Assembly (NCBI GenBank): GCA_009823505.1
Contig: VZQC01005070.1
Span: 2,911,992-2,975,991, forward strand
Origin: Rhizomys pruinosus
Lineage: Eukaryota; Chordata; Mammalia; Rodentia; Spalacidae
Direction of reading: 5' to 3'
DNA length: 64,000 nucleotides
Made by a program: the position numbers and the translations under genes. The first letter of the stretch is position 1, and the number at the start of each line of letters is the position of its first letter. Below, piece by piece: positions 34,010-44,885 of the stretch. The notes below the pieces were generated by a model. It was not told the DNA's origin. It worked only from the letters and a program-made list of their open reading frames with translations, and ran no database searches.

Positions 34010-34238
34010 GTGGAAAGTATGTATTCATATTTTAAAGTAATATAAAATTAAAGGAAGAAAATGTGACATAAACATTTTCTGACCTAAACATAAAAAAGAC
34101 TGAGAGAAAGATGCAGGACAGTTATGGCAGAGTGCATGATCTGGGGTGGGGTGGGGGGGAAGGGAAAGGGGAATATGTCTAAATTGAACTGAGAAATGAT
34201 GTCTGAAATACACAAAACAACACTAAAAGCAAAAAAAA
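34010..34238 (+). mobile_element. Short L1 3' end fragment
   Basis: The fragment closely matches the 3' UTR of the L1 at 8410-8800: 'ggaaagtatgtattcatatt', 'agactgagagaaagatgcag', a G-rich tract at 34142-34172, and 'tctgaaatacacaaaacaa' before the A-rich tail. About 190 bases in the middle are missing relative to that copy (joint near 34068). Confidence 0.85.
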
Positions 34239-34340
34239 ATGTAGAAATTGATCAGTCTTTTTGACACATCCTATGAGACACTTCACCATCTCTATCATCT
34301 CCAAATAAAGACCATCTTTATCTTTGTCCTCTTGGATCTT

Positions 34341-34341
34341 T

Positions 34342-34383
<42 letters not shown>
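34341..34383 (+). repeat. (CAT)n microsatellite
   Basis: About 14 ATC units. It produces poly-methionine and poly-histidine in open frames on the two strands; these are not proteins. Confidence 0.95.
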
Positions 34384-34384
<1 letters not shown>

Positions 34385-34545
34385 CGTCCACTGGTCATTG
34401 TATTATCTAGACAGCATCCATACAGATCTCTCAATGGCAGCTGACTCAGACTCAATGGAAAGATTTCCTATCCTTCTTTTCCTTTTTTTCTTATATTGTG
34501 TTAAAGAGCCATGATATTTTAAGTAGATTTTCTTCTTCTGGAGTT

Positions 34546-34614
34546 TTCTGACTACATTGTATGAAGTTATTGAACATGTTCTGACTACATTGTATGACGT
34601 CGTTGAACATGTTC
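34546..34614 (+). repeat. 33-bp tandem duplication with palindromic GAACATGTTC motifs
   Basis: Two 33-base units (34546-34578 and 34579-34611) differ at three positions. Each ends in the palindrome GAACATGTTC (34572-34581 and 34605-34614), which fits the p53 half-site consensus. The second unit also has TGACGTCG, a CRE-like motif. Confidence 0.8.
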
Positions 34615-34749
34615 TGCTCTTTGTGTTTTTGAAAACTGGTCACTGGGTCTAGAGGTCTCACCAGACTTGGGCTTAATTCCTTAGTGAGATTATCAGTGGT
34701 TCTGGGTTCCTTTTATCAGTATCCTTTCATATGCTAGGATCTGAATTAA

Positions 34750-35115
34750 CTGGTGGTCATAAAATGAAGATCCATCTCTCAGAGTGTGTGCTTTTGTGAG
34801 GAGAAGATCCCTCCAAGCTACCGCTTGTGTACTCAGCAGTGGCTTTTCCAGACCTGTCATGAACGGTGAGGAGAAAACCCTGGAATCTCAAAGTAGGAAT
34901 GTGTGGGCTTGCACTTGCTGGGCGCAGTGAACTGACTCACCTGGACGCCCACCCCACAGGGCTGGAGCAGCACGTGGTGTAGGGAGTCTGAGACTGACTG
35001 CTGGGGGGGACATGATACCTATATAAATGGCCTGTGATATGAAATAAATTGAACTTGCATCCACTGCAGTGTGTACCCCGGCTGTCACTGAAGTGACCCT
35101 GAAAGTATCCTCTTC
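34750..35115 (+). mobile_element. Candidate solo LTR of unknown family
   Basis: A TATA-like box 'ctatataaatgg' (35019-35030) is followed 20 bases later by a polyadenylation signal, 'gaaataaattg' (35040-35050), then a GC-richer stretch. TATA and AATAAA this close is the U3-R layout of retroviral LTRs. The upstream part is GC-rich (34905-35010). I could not identify TG...CA ends or a family, so the limits are approximate. Confidence 0.45.
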
Positions 35116-35199
35116 ACAGCCTGCTCCTATGAGGGACTATCAACTCCTACAGCTCAACTCAGATTTGTATGTATTTCTAGCTTACCTGAGATAGTTTCT

Positions 35200-35690
35200 T
35201 ATGCCCCATTTGAACATCAGAATAAATTAGGCCACAAACTGAACACAAAGTACCACTCAGCTGGGCCATAACCTGATGAATTAGATACACACCAAGGACA
35301 CAAACAATATTCATCAAAGATGAGATCACCTACCTGTACCAAGGAACACCAACAACAACACAAGTCTGATGCCTGGTACTCTAAAAAACTACAAACAGGA
35401 ATAAGTAACCAAGATAAAAAGCTTGCTGCAGAAATCAACATTCCTACACTAATGTAATACTGAGAATGGCAACCTAGGAGATCCACAAGACAGGTATTTC
35501 AAAATAGCAATTATACCTGTTCAAGGAACTCAAAGAGAATATGCATAAAAGACCAAATGAAGACCATGAAAACACAAACAAACAGTTGAATGGAATAATT
35601 AAAATAATTCAAAACAGGAGATTAAGATTCAATAAAGATATAGAAACTCTGATTACCTGGTGGTGTAATTCATATAGAAAAACCTCTGAT
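35200..35690 (+). mobile_element. Old L1 5' region / ORF1 fragment
   Basis: The A-rich text with 'gtgatttcaaaatagcaatt'-like phrasing, 'tcaaggaactcaaagagaat' and 'aacaaacagttgaatggaat', plus 'caataaagatatagaaactc', resembles the coiled-coil part of ORF1 from older rodent L1 (Lx-type). There is no long frame. The assignment is by pattern only. Confidence 0.5.
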
Positions 35691-35894
35691 AAATGTTTTG
35701 TTTTTTTTAAAACCAGTTTTGATTAGATTTTATTTTTTATCGTCTTGCAGAAATTTTTTTATCATAAAATATTTTTATATTTTAGAAACTTTAAATACCA
35801 GTTCAAAGACTTGAAAATTTTCTTAGGCAATTTGTAAGCTTGTTCCTCTTATAACCTGTCTCTCACAGTCCTGGAACATTTACTTTGGTAGTTT

Positions 35895-36032
35895 TCAGAC
35901 AAGAGTTTACTCTGTAGCCGAGGTTGACCTTCACCTCAGTATGTATCAAAGACAAATCTTGAACTCATTATAATCCCCCTGCTATAGCTTCCTGCATGCT
36001 GGGATTACAAGTGTGAGCCACCATAACTTGTT
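35895..36032 (-). mobile_element. Degraded B1-related SINE (minus strand)
   Basis: B1 phrases survive in reverse: 'agagtttactctgtagccga', 'cttgaactcattataatccc', 'catgctgggattacaagtgt', 'gagccaccataacttg'. Confidence 0.65.
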
Positions 36033-36249
36033 TGTGGAATCTTCCATGTATTTTATGTAAGAAAAATGAAAACTTGTTCAAACTAAAACCTGCGAATGAA
36101 TATTAATCAGATATTCTGTGTAATTATTCCAATTAAATAAACTCAAATATCCGACAGCTGGTGAATAAGCAAACACAGTAGTCTATCTATACAATGTAAT
36201 CTAGTCAAGCTAGAACAATAAGAAGGAAGTGATTATAAACAAATCAGTA

Positions 36250-36615
36250 ATTACCATGGTTCAGATCATAAATGTTTTCCGAAGGCCTAGGAGGTAAAAG
36301 CTTGGTCACCAGCCTGTGTTACAGGTGGGAAGTGAAGAAGCCTTTAGGGGTGGGGACTAGTGAGACAATGTCACTGGAGACGGTATCCGCAAAGGAGAGA
36401 TTGGGGTCCATTCTTTATTTTTGCATATGACAATGATGAGGTGAGCAGCTTTATTCCACCACAAGTTCTCATATAGCTTTCCTCTTCTTACCTTCCTCAC
36501 TTTCAATGTCTGCATTAAATGCATGGTTAGCCATGGGAGTTCCCAGTCTGTGATATCTTGATTTGATGATTACTCTGTCTCCAATTCCATGACTTATATA
36601 GGTGAGTTAGGATAA
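36250..36615 (+). mobile_element. MLT1-type MaLR LTR
   Basis: The order 'ggttcagatcataaatgttt', 'aggcctaggaggtaaaagct', 'agcctttaggggtggggact', 'gatgaggtgagcagctttat' and 'tccaccacaagttctcatat' follows MLT1 LTRs shared across mammals. The 3' part is decayed. It is an old solo LTR on the plus strand. Confidence 0.72.
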
Positions 36616-36677
36616 AAGAACTACCAATAATCTAAAGAGAACTCACACACAAAATTCTATAAGAAAATACTATTTCA

Positions 36678-36903
36678 GGCTGGAGAGATGGCCTAGTGGT
36701 TAAGAGTGCTGACTGACTGCTCTTGCAGAGGACCCGGGTTTGGTCCCTCAGCACCCACATCATGGCTGAGAACCATCTTTGACTCCAGTTCTAGGGGAAT
36801 CTGACACTCTCTTCTGACCTCCACGGCATTGCACAACACGGGTGCACAGACCTACATGCAGACAGTACATTCATACACATAAAAAAAAATAAAATTAAAA
36901 AAA
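36678..36903 (+). mobile_element. Young B3-derived SINE, short subfamily
   Basis: Plus-strand copy without the 17-bp duplication. An 8-base insert repeats 'actg' near the head ('gctgactgactgctc'). It is flanked by a 16-base target-site duplication with one difference (36662-36677 and 36904-36919). Confidence 0.95.
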
Positions 36904-36919
36904 AGAAAATGCTATTTCA

Positions 36920-37980
36920 TTTAGGATCTAAATGAGTTATGACAAAAAGAAATGCTACCATAATCAGAAGTAGTATCGAAGTAGTATCGAAAAATACACT
37001 ACTCAGAACTGAGAAGGTATGTAATTACTAATTGACAAGCTACCTTATGCCATAGTCAAACTACATAACCTTTCTCTGTTCTAGCATTCTCATTTCAAGA
37101 TTCAGAATTATGCTACCTTCTCTACCTATATTCAAGGCTACTAATGAGAATCAGATTTGAGTTTCAATTATATTATAGCTATTTACTATGGCACCATGTT
37201 CCATGCCCAGAGCTAAAACCATCTTTCTGCTGAACACAGAAAGACTTGATCTACACTTTTGTTTTGTTAATCAGAGGGACACAGATTTTCATAAAGAAAT
37301 TGACTAAAGAAATGAAATACATGTCTTCAATTGATAACACGTAAGATAATAAGCATAAAAGCACAAATATGGTATCACAAAAGTTTTCAGTGTGTATGCT
37401 GCTGTAAATGATCTGTGTTGTTAATCATCAATATGTCCAAAGAACTTTAATTCCTGGAGGAGGGGACTAAAAGAAAACTGTCTTACTCCAAACCTATAAT
37501 TAATTGGTATTGGCAAGTCAATTAATTAATGGATGATGGGAAATAGAACAACCATGGGGACAAATATTCAAAGTATCTGGTCAGCACATTCTTTCCCAGG
37601 AGAAAATTCTTTACTTAAATAAAGATCACAGATTTGGTTAGTGAATATTTAACGTGAGAAAAAGCTAAGAGCTACGTAACTGAGTCCATGTAGGTTAATG
37701 AAAATTGGCTCAGCTGAACAATGAGTATTCCTATGAAATCCTGCGGGGCTATACTTTTCAAACGTGTCATGCTGAATATGCCTGTCATCTCTCTCCTCAG
37801 TATATCATCTCCTCATGCAATTCACCCACATTTCAATTTGAGGAAAGATTGAATTATATCATAGTTACAAATGTGAACTCTGGAGTCATTTGCACCCAGT
37901 AATGGGAATCTCAGGTCCTCTGTATTTTTTTAATACTCTGGATAAATCTTCAAAGCAGTAGACAAGAGAGTGTGAATCAG
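36920..37980. other. Single-copy-looking non-coding DNA
   Basis: No element or gene recognised. An 11-bp tandem, 'agtagtatcga', occurs twice at 36969-36990. Confidence 0.45.
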
Positions 37981-37984
37981 GGGA

Positions 37985-38230
37985 CAACCCTTCCTTGTAC
38001 AGTAAGAAATACATGTGTGATTCCCTGTCCCAACACTGACTCCTATGTGATTATAGGGAAATTATTTCTTTTTTTTTCTTTGCCTCAGTTTCTTCTCTAT
38101 GAAGTATCTATAATAGTAGTGTCTTTGTATGCTTCAGTTACAAGGATGCTATGAAAAGTCCTATAAGTTACTTAGAAGAGTACTTTACATATGCTATCCC
38201 CTCAATAAAAACTCATCACTATTGTATATA
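37985..38230 (+). mobile_element. MIR SINE
   Basis: The core and 3' part are followed through: 'gcctcagtttcttctctatg', 'aagtatctataatagtagtg', 'acaaggatgctatgaaaagt' and the tail 'ccctcaataaaaactcatca'. Confidence 0.68.
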
Positions 38231-38464
38231 GAACCAGAACTAGTTATATTACCACCATCCCTACTGTTGTGCTAGATGCTTAATTCACCTCAAAACTAGA
38301 GTATTGTAGAAAATTCCCAAACTCCAATAGGCTCGTTGAGGAGAGGGTGGCTATATTGTCCCTGGTGTTGTGTGAACTAGTGTCATAGACCTTGTCATTT
38401 CACTTGGTGATTTTTCAAATATAGTCTTCAATTGTATAGACTGTATTTCAGCCCTTGCCTTATT

Positions 38465-38532
38465 CTAAGTTGGAGTGAGATACTGCAGGTAGCTGAGGTA
38501 CTAAGTTGGAGTGAGATACTGCAGATAGCTGT
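38465..38532 (+). repeat. 36-bp tandem duplication
   Basis: The 36-base unit 'ctaagttggagtgagatact...' at 38465-38500 is repeated from 38501, with one difference before the copies diverge near 38532. Confidence 0.9.
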
Positions 38533-38600
38533 TGAGGTCAGCTCTGCTGTCCTAGGTCTAGACTGCCAGAGCTCAAATTAGTCATAGAAGTCATCTTTGG

Positions 38601-38822
38601 GGGCTGGAGAGATGGCCTAGCGGTTAAGAGCGCCGACTGCTCTTACAGAGGACCCGGGTTCGATCCCCAGCACCCACATGGCGGCTGAGAACCATCTGAA
38701 ACTCCAATTCCAGGAGAACTCCAGTTCCAGGGGAATCTGACACCCTCTTCTGACCTCCGCGGCATTGCACGACACGGGTGCACAAACTTGCATGCAGACA
38801 GTACATTCATACACATATGGAA

Positions 38823-38868
<46 letters not shown>
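38601..38868 (+). mobile_element. Young B3-derived SINE, long subfamily, very long A tail
   Basis: This is the best-kept copy in the window. The A box (TGGCCTAGCGG) and B box (GGTTCGATCC) are both intact, most CpGs remain, and the A tail is about 43 bases. A perfect target-site duplication, 'agaagtcatctttgg', flanks it (38586-38600 and 38868-38882). Long uniform A tails shorten quickly with age, so this is probably a very recent insertion and may be transcriptionally competent. Confidence 0.97.
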
Positions 38869-38870
<2 letters not shown>

Positions 38871-38882
38871 AGTCATCTTTGG

Positions 38883-39404
38883 TGTATGGCCCTGGACCAC
38901 CATTGGGCTAGATCCAACTGTTCTAATTTTCATCAAGTTGCTAGTACTTACTGAAATGCACACTGCTTCTTGTGGACATATGTGCTCCTAAGGGAATAGC
39001 ACTGGGTTAAAAATGAGGAGATACATTCCAAGCCTCATCTCTTGGAAGCCCCATCCTCAATGTAGTAATACTGCCAAATCTCTTCAGGGGATGGGCTCAG
39101 TACAGGTAATTAGGCCTTTTGGGACACTTCTCTCTGAAGAGATTGATGCTGATCTCTTAGAGTGAGTTGACTATTTTCTTAAGAGTGGGTTTTGAGCCTC
39201 TCTCCTGCTACTGCCATGACGTCATTGCCAGGAGGCCCTCATCACTGCTGAAGAGAGGCTGTCACCATCCCCTTAGATCTCTAAAACTCTGAGTTAAATG
39301 TATGTATTTTCTGGATAAAGTACTCGGCCTCAGGCAATCTATAATAGCAATGGAAAGAAAATAGGGTGATGTATAAAACTGTCTTTCCCTCAAGAAAATG
39401 TCTA
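38883..39404. other. Single-copy-looking non-coding DNA
   Basis: Nothing recognisable; the flank of the young SINE. Confidence 0.45.
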
Positions 39405-39557
39405 AAATGCCCAAGGAGATCAGAAGAGGGTGTCAGATTTCTACCGGAAATGGAGTTAAAGATTGTTGTTAGCCACCATATGGGTTCTGGGAATTGAACC
39501 TGGGTCTTCTCCAAAAGCAGCCAGTGCTCTTAACTGCTGATTCATCTTTCCAGCCCC
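39405..39557 (-). mobile_element. B3-type SINE, 3' part missing (minus strand)
   Basis: The head and body are kept in reverse ('aggagatcagaagagggtgt', 'ccaccatatgggttctggga', 'cttaactgctgattcatctt'), but the A-rich tail is absent. It abuts another SINE on its right. Confidence 0.82.
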
Positions 39558-39765
39558 ATTATTTATTTATTTACTTGTTTATTTGCTATTTTATCTATCT
39601 ATCTATTGTGGGAGATGGTGAGGCTGTATAGAGTTCAGAGGACCACTTTCAAGAGTCAATTCTTTCAATTCTTTCCTTCTACCATGTGAGTCTTGGGGAT
39701 TGAACTCAAGTAATTAGGCTTGGCAGCAAGTGCCTTTACTCACTGAGCCATCATGCATGCCCAAG
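39558..39765 (-). mobile_element. B3/B4-related SINE, old copy (minus strand)
   Basis: A (TTTA)-rich tail leads to 'gttcagaggaccactttcaa', 'cttctaccatgtgagtcttg', 'gggattgaactcaagtaatt' and 'cactgagccatcatgcatgc'. This is a tRNA-like head in reverse, strongly diverged. Confidence 0.65.
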
Positions 39766-39769
39766 ATTT

Positions 39770-40690
39770 CTTTAGTCAGTATGTGAACACTAAGAAAGGT
39801 CGATGATCAGTAGAATAAGGTCTCCAACACTGGAGGAACCACCCTGAGTACCACAATGTGCAAAAACCACAGGGACAGAAAGCAGACTGAGGTGGAGCAA
39901 CAAATGCAATTCTAACCAAGGAAATGAGGAGAATCATGTTGATTTCACTCAGTATTTATAACAGGAGTTGTGTGACATGCCAGCAACTCCTTAATGCCCT
40001 GCAGAATCCTAATGATGTACCCGATCCATCTCCTCTAACAAAGGGCTTATTCCATTCTCTATGCCAGTGTAAAGAAAAAAAAAGGGGGGGGGAGGGGAAC
40101 ACTGATTTCTATGAACTAGTGCTCTGTTTTTTTCAAAAAACTTTCCTTGATAAATCTTCTCCATTTTAGTTCTTACTCTTGCAATTAAAGTAGTTGCCCG
40201 AATTCAGTTTGTGGATATAATAACTCGGATTTCTTTCAGAGAGCCATTCCTAATTAAAAACAGCATTTACCGAGAAAGGGTTTTATTACTTATGTATTAC
40301 CTTATTCAATCCAAGCAAATTGCTTCCCTGTGTAAACTTCTGAATAGTTTCATTTCTTCAAACACTGAAAGCCATTCTAATGTAGATTTTGCATTAATTT
40401 AGGGGAAAGAAAATGGAACAAAGTCTAAGTGGAATTACTATTTCTAAAATTAATTCTTGATTTCTTAAATTGATACAAACACACATGTATTTATAAATGT
40501 CTCTGTGTATACTACAATCTCCATAAGCTGAGTGAATTTTGGATATTTGATTATCGAAAAATTTACACAGTTTTCCTTCTTAGTACTTTTCTCTCTCCAG
40601 AAAACCAGGTTAACATTGCACATGAGATAGATATGATGCATATAACATGACACAAATTATTTGCATATGCTTCTTTAGACAGAAGCATTT
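39770..40690. other. Single-copy-looking non-coding DNA
   Basis: AT-rich, no recognisable element. A purine/G run lies at 40076-40097. Confidence 0.45.
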
Positions 40691-40694
40691 CTGA

Positions 40695-40850
40695 TTTATT
40701 ATTTCTTTCCCGTTTAGTGAGGAGGAAGTTGAGCTGCTGTGAGCGTGCAGGATTTGACAGAGGTCAGTAGTTTATTAGGTGAGATGTAGGATTCAAACCA
40801 AGGCAGCTGCACTCGAGGCTTCTTCTCTTTGTGTCCTTCGATACCACAGC
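40695..40850 (-). mobile_element. MIR SINE (minus strand)
   Basis: Reverse-complement MIR: 'tttagtgaggaggaagttga', 'gacagaggtcagtagtttat', 'gtaggattcaaaccaaggca', 'cagctgcactcgaggct'. The tRNA-like head lies at the right. Confidence 0.7.
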
Positions 40851-41106
40851 ACTGTGATGGTCTCAGGGAAAGAAGCCATCTGAGAGGCATGCAAATGGGG
40901 GTCCAGGATCTGACATTACTTCTGTCTGGCCTTTTGATGTGAGGAGGACCCTATGGCCTTTCTGTTTTCAAGAATTTTAAATGTGATAAATTTAGCCAAT
41001 CATGTCTACAGTGTTGGGTTTAAAAGGGAGGTCAAGAGTTAACCTCTGTCGATCTGAGATCTCCTGAGGCCAGCGGAATGTACCCCCCCCCCCGCCAACT
41101 GGGATT

Positions 41107-42371
41107 ATGAAGGCATCTGAAGGAGGCAAGCAAAGCAAGCCTTCAGCACAGTGAAGAGGCATTTAGGACTCACATTGGAATACAGGCAAGGAGAAGCCCA
41201 CATGCCAGGATCACGAAGAAGAGACAACACTGGAAAGGGGCAGGATAATCCCACACCAAGCTCTACCAACCCTATGGAAGAATCTTGCAGTGGGATCCCT
41301 CTGGGGATGCCCCAGGACACAGATATCAGAAACACAATTGGGAACATATTTAAAGAACTACAAGATTATAAAGAACAAATCAAAGAACTAAAAAAAGAGA
41401 ATGAAGAACTCAAGAAAGACCTACAGAGAGAGAGAATGACAAGCTCCGGAAGGAAGTAGAAACACTGAAAAGATCCCATGCTGAAAAAAGATAAGGAAAC
41501 CAACCAGCGAAGCAAAGAGCTACAAGAAGAGATTGAGAAGCTCCAAAAAGAAGTAGAAATACTAAATAAATCAGAAGAGGAAATGAAAAAGGAAATCAAA
41601 CACTCATCCATTCAAGAGGAAAGGAATGGAAAAAGCCTCAGAAGCAGAATGGAGGAAGCAGAACAAAGAATACCAGACCTGGAAAATAACACAACAACTA
41701 AAAACCTCAAGGAAAGATTATGAAAAATTTAAAAATACACAAAAGTGGAACAACCAGGAACTGTGGGACACTATGAAAAGATCAAACCTCCGCATCATAG
41801 GAATAGAGGAAGGAGAAGAATCCCAAGAGAATGGTATTGACCAGATCTTCAACAGAATAATAGATGAAAATTTCCCCAAACTAAAAAAAGGACAAACCAA
41901 TACCAATACAAGAAGCACATAGAACTCCAAACAGACAAGATCAGAAAAGAAATTCTCCACGCCACATCATAGTTAAAATGCTGGACACCCAAAACAAAGA
42001 CAAAATCCTTAAAGCGACAAGAGAAAAACAACAAGTGACCCTATAAGGGGAACCTATCAGAATAACAACGGACTCCTCAACACAAAAATATGAAAGCAAG
42101 AAGAACCTGGAGCCAAGCATTCCCATTGTTAAGGGATTTCATAGATGCCAACCCATGTTACTATAGCCAGCAAAAATGTTCAATTATAGTTGAAGGAGAG
42201 AGAAAAAACTTCCATTACATAACCAACTTGAAAGAATTACATGTCCGGAAACCAACCCTTCAGAGAATATTGAAGGCAATTCAAAGAACAGAAGAAAGGA
42301 GCAACCAACTCCAGGCCCTGAACGCGGAAATCAATTACAAGCATAATTGCAGGACGTCAGTAGAAACCTAA
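41107..42371 (+). pseudogene. L1 ORF1 (RNA-binding protein), broken
   Basis: The ATG at 41107 opens the ORF1 region. A frame from 41151 to 41459 encodes a polar N-terminus and the start of a long charged coiled coil. The frame then shifts at ~41455 (a 'ccatgctgaaaaaag' stretch), continues as 41478-41723, shifts again to 41626-41922, and ends with the C-terminal part at 42090-42371. ORF1p normally forms a trimer through its coiled coil and coats L1 RNA. At least three frameshifts rule out a functional product here. Confidence 0.85.
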
Positions 42372-44751
42372 ACCATAAATACAAATGGATAATAAGGCAA
42401 AAAGAAGCAACACAAACCTATCAGTCATAACTCTTTAAATAATTAATGGACTAAATTTCCCCAATCAAAAGGACAGCCTGGGAGATTGGATTAGGAACAG
42501 AATCCATTGATATGCAGTCAACAAGAAACACATCTTATCTTCAAGGGGACAGGCACCTCTTTAAAGTGAAGGGATGGAAAAAATATTCCAAGCACACATG
42601 GTAACCAAAAAGAAAGCAGGTGTGCTCTTTCATATCAGACACATAACTTCAAAGTAAATAAAGAAATCAGAAGAGATGAAGACAGGCCATTACATTTGGA
42701 TCAAAGGAAAAATTTCACCAAGAAGATTTCCCACTTATTGAATATATATGCCCCAAATTTGGTGCACCAAACTTTATAAAGACAATTCTCCAGGACCACA
42801 AGTCACAGGACTAACCCCAGTACACTCATAGTTGGAGATTTCAATACCACACTGAGTCCTTTGGCTAGGTCAACAGGACAAAAACAATAAATAGACATCT
42901 GAACTGAACGATATGATACACCAAATTGACCTCATAGACCTCTACGAACATTCCATCCTAAAAAAAAAAAAAAAAAATTACCAGAGAACACACTTTCTAC
43001 TCAGCACCACGAAACTACTCCAAAATCAACCACATAAAGGGGCACAGAAGGAAACCTCTTACAAATCAAAAGGTTGATATAATCTCATGCATTTTATCGG
43101 AACACAGTGCAATAAAGCTCCACAATCAAAGCCAGGACAAGCCCTCCTGCCTACAAGAACCCATGGGATAAAAAACCACACTCTTGAATAATGAAAATAG
43201 GTTCAAGGAAGAGATAAGAAAAGAAATAAAAGCATTCCTGGCACACTGAATGCCAATGACACTACAACACAACAAAAACCTATGGGCTACCTAAAAGCAG
43301 TCCTAAGAGGGAAGTTTCGTTTATAGCCCTGGGTGTCTACCATTAGAAAAAACAGAAAGAGCACAAGTGAATGATCTAACACTACAGTTAAAAGCACTTG
43401 AGAGGCGGGCAACAACAATGAACCCTAAAATTGCCACAGACAGGAAGCAATAACAAAAATCAGCGCAGAAATCAATGAAATCGAAACAGAAACAAAAGAC
43501 AAACAAATACAAAAAATCAATGAAGCCAAACGTTGGTTCTTTGAAAGATAAACAAGCTAGGAAGCCCTCTAGGCCCCAGCAACCCAAAAGACGAACGAAG
43601 GAGGAACAATCCTAAAACAATACAATCCTGATGAAAAGGGAACAAATATCACAACAGACAGGAAAACATCCCGAAAATCATACGGGAATATTACAAGAAC
43701 CTAATTCTACCAAGTGTTGAAAACTAGAAGAAATGGTGAAGATCTGAACTCCTGGGATTCACCAAAGCCAAACCAAGAAGCGATCCACAGCTTTAAACAG
43801 ACCCATCACATATGAAGGACAATAGAGGCTGTAGTAAGAAGTCTCCCAACTAAAAAAAAAACAAGCCCAGGCCCAGATGGTTTCACGGCCAAATTCTAAC
43901 AGAATCTTATAAAACATTTCAAAAAGACTTTTCTTCCTAAAAAGGATTATTACTGAAAATGTTTAGAAATATACAATCAGAGGAATTCTCCCAAATTCTT
44001 CTATGAAGCCAGAATCACTCTATTACCAAACACCAGGCAAAATCCAACTAAAAAAGGATAATTATAGACCCATCTCCCTAATGACCACAGGTGCCAAAAT
44101 TCTAAACAGGATACTTGCAAATCGCATACAGACCCACATCAAGAAGATCATCACGACCAAGTTGGATTCATACCAGGGATGCAGGGATGGTTCCAACATA
44201 CGAAAATCAATAAACATCATCAACCAATAAATGAATCAAAGACAAAAACCACAAAAAACAAAAAAAAAAAAAAAAAAAAAAAGCCTTTGACAAAATCCGC
44301 CATCCCTTCATGCTTTAAAGTCCTAGAAGGACTTGGAATTGGGGGGGATCATTCCTCAATGTAATCAAAGCCATATACAGGAAAACCACAGCCAAAATCA
44401 TACTAAATGCAGAAAAAAAAAAAAAAAAAAACATTCCCTTTAAAGGTTAGGGAACTCGGCAAGTTGCCCCCTGTCACCACTCTCTTCACTATTATAGTGT
44501 TGAAAAACACACTTGCTAGAGCAATAAGGCAAAGAAAGGAAATTAAGGCAGTACTAATTTGTAAAAGAGGAAGTCAAGCATCCCTATTTGCGATGATATG
44601 ATTGTTTTACTTAAGGGAGGCTAAAAAAACTCTACCAGAAAACACCTAGAAACATTAAGAGCTTCAGCAAAAGTGGCAGGATACCAAAATTAACCTTAAA
44701 AAATCAATGGTCTTTTCTTTACACCAAGAACAGCAACTGAAGAAAGAATAC

Positions 44752-44756
<5 letters not shown>

Positions 44757-44824
<68 letters not shown>
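44757..44824 (+). repeat. Long A homopolymer inside L1 ORF2
   Basis: A run of more than 60 A residues lies where other L1s have a mixed A-rich coding sequence. It is not followed by a SINE-type target duplication. It could be expansion of an A-rich stretch, the tail of a lost insertion, or an assembly error. Confidence 0.9.
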
Positions 44825-44827
<3 letters not shown>

Positions 44828-44885
44828 AACAAAGACACCAACGATCTCAAAAATTTTAAACCTTGAAAGAAAAAAATTGACGGGG

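Noticed and set aside
34179..34391. Open frame with a run of 13 methionines (and poly-histidine on the other strand)
   Set aside because: It is the translation of the (CAT)n microsatellite joined to an L1 3' end; no gene context.
38601..38700. tRNA gene candidate (A box and B box at tRNA spacing)
   Set aside because: The pol III boxes belong to a SINE: body, A tail and target-site duplication follow, and no tRNA cloverleaf closes.
38617..38963. Set of overlapping frames of 60-106 codons
   Set aside because: All lie within the minus strand of a young SINE and its A tail (poly-Phe).
43321..43587. 88-codon Phe/Cys-rich frame suggesting a membrane protein
   Set aside because: It is the antisense of A-rich L1 ORF2 sequence.
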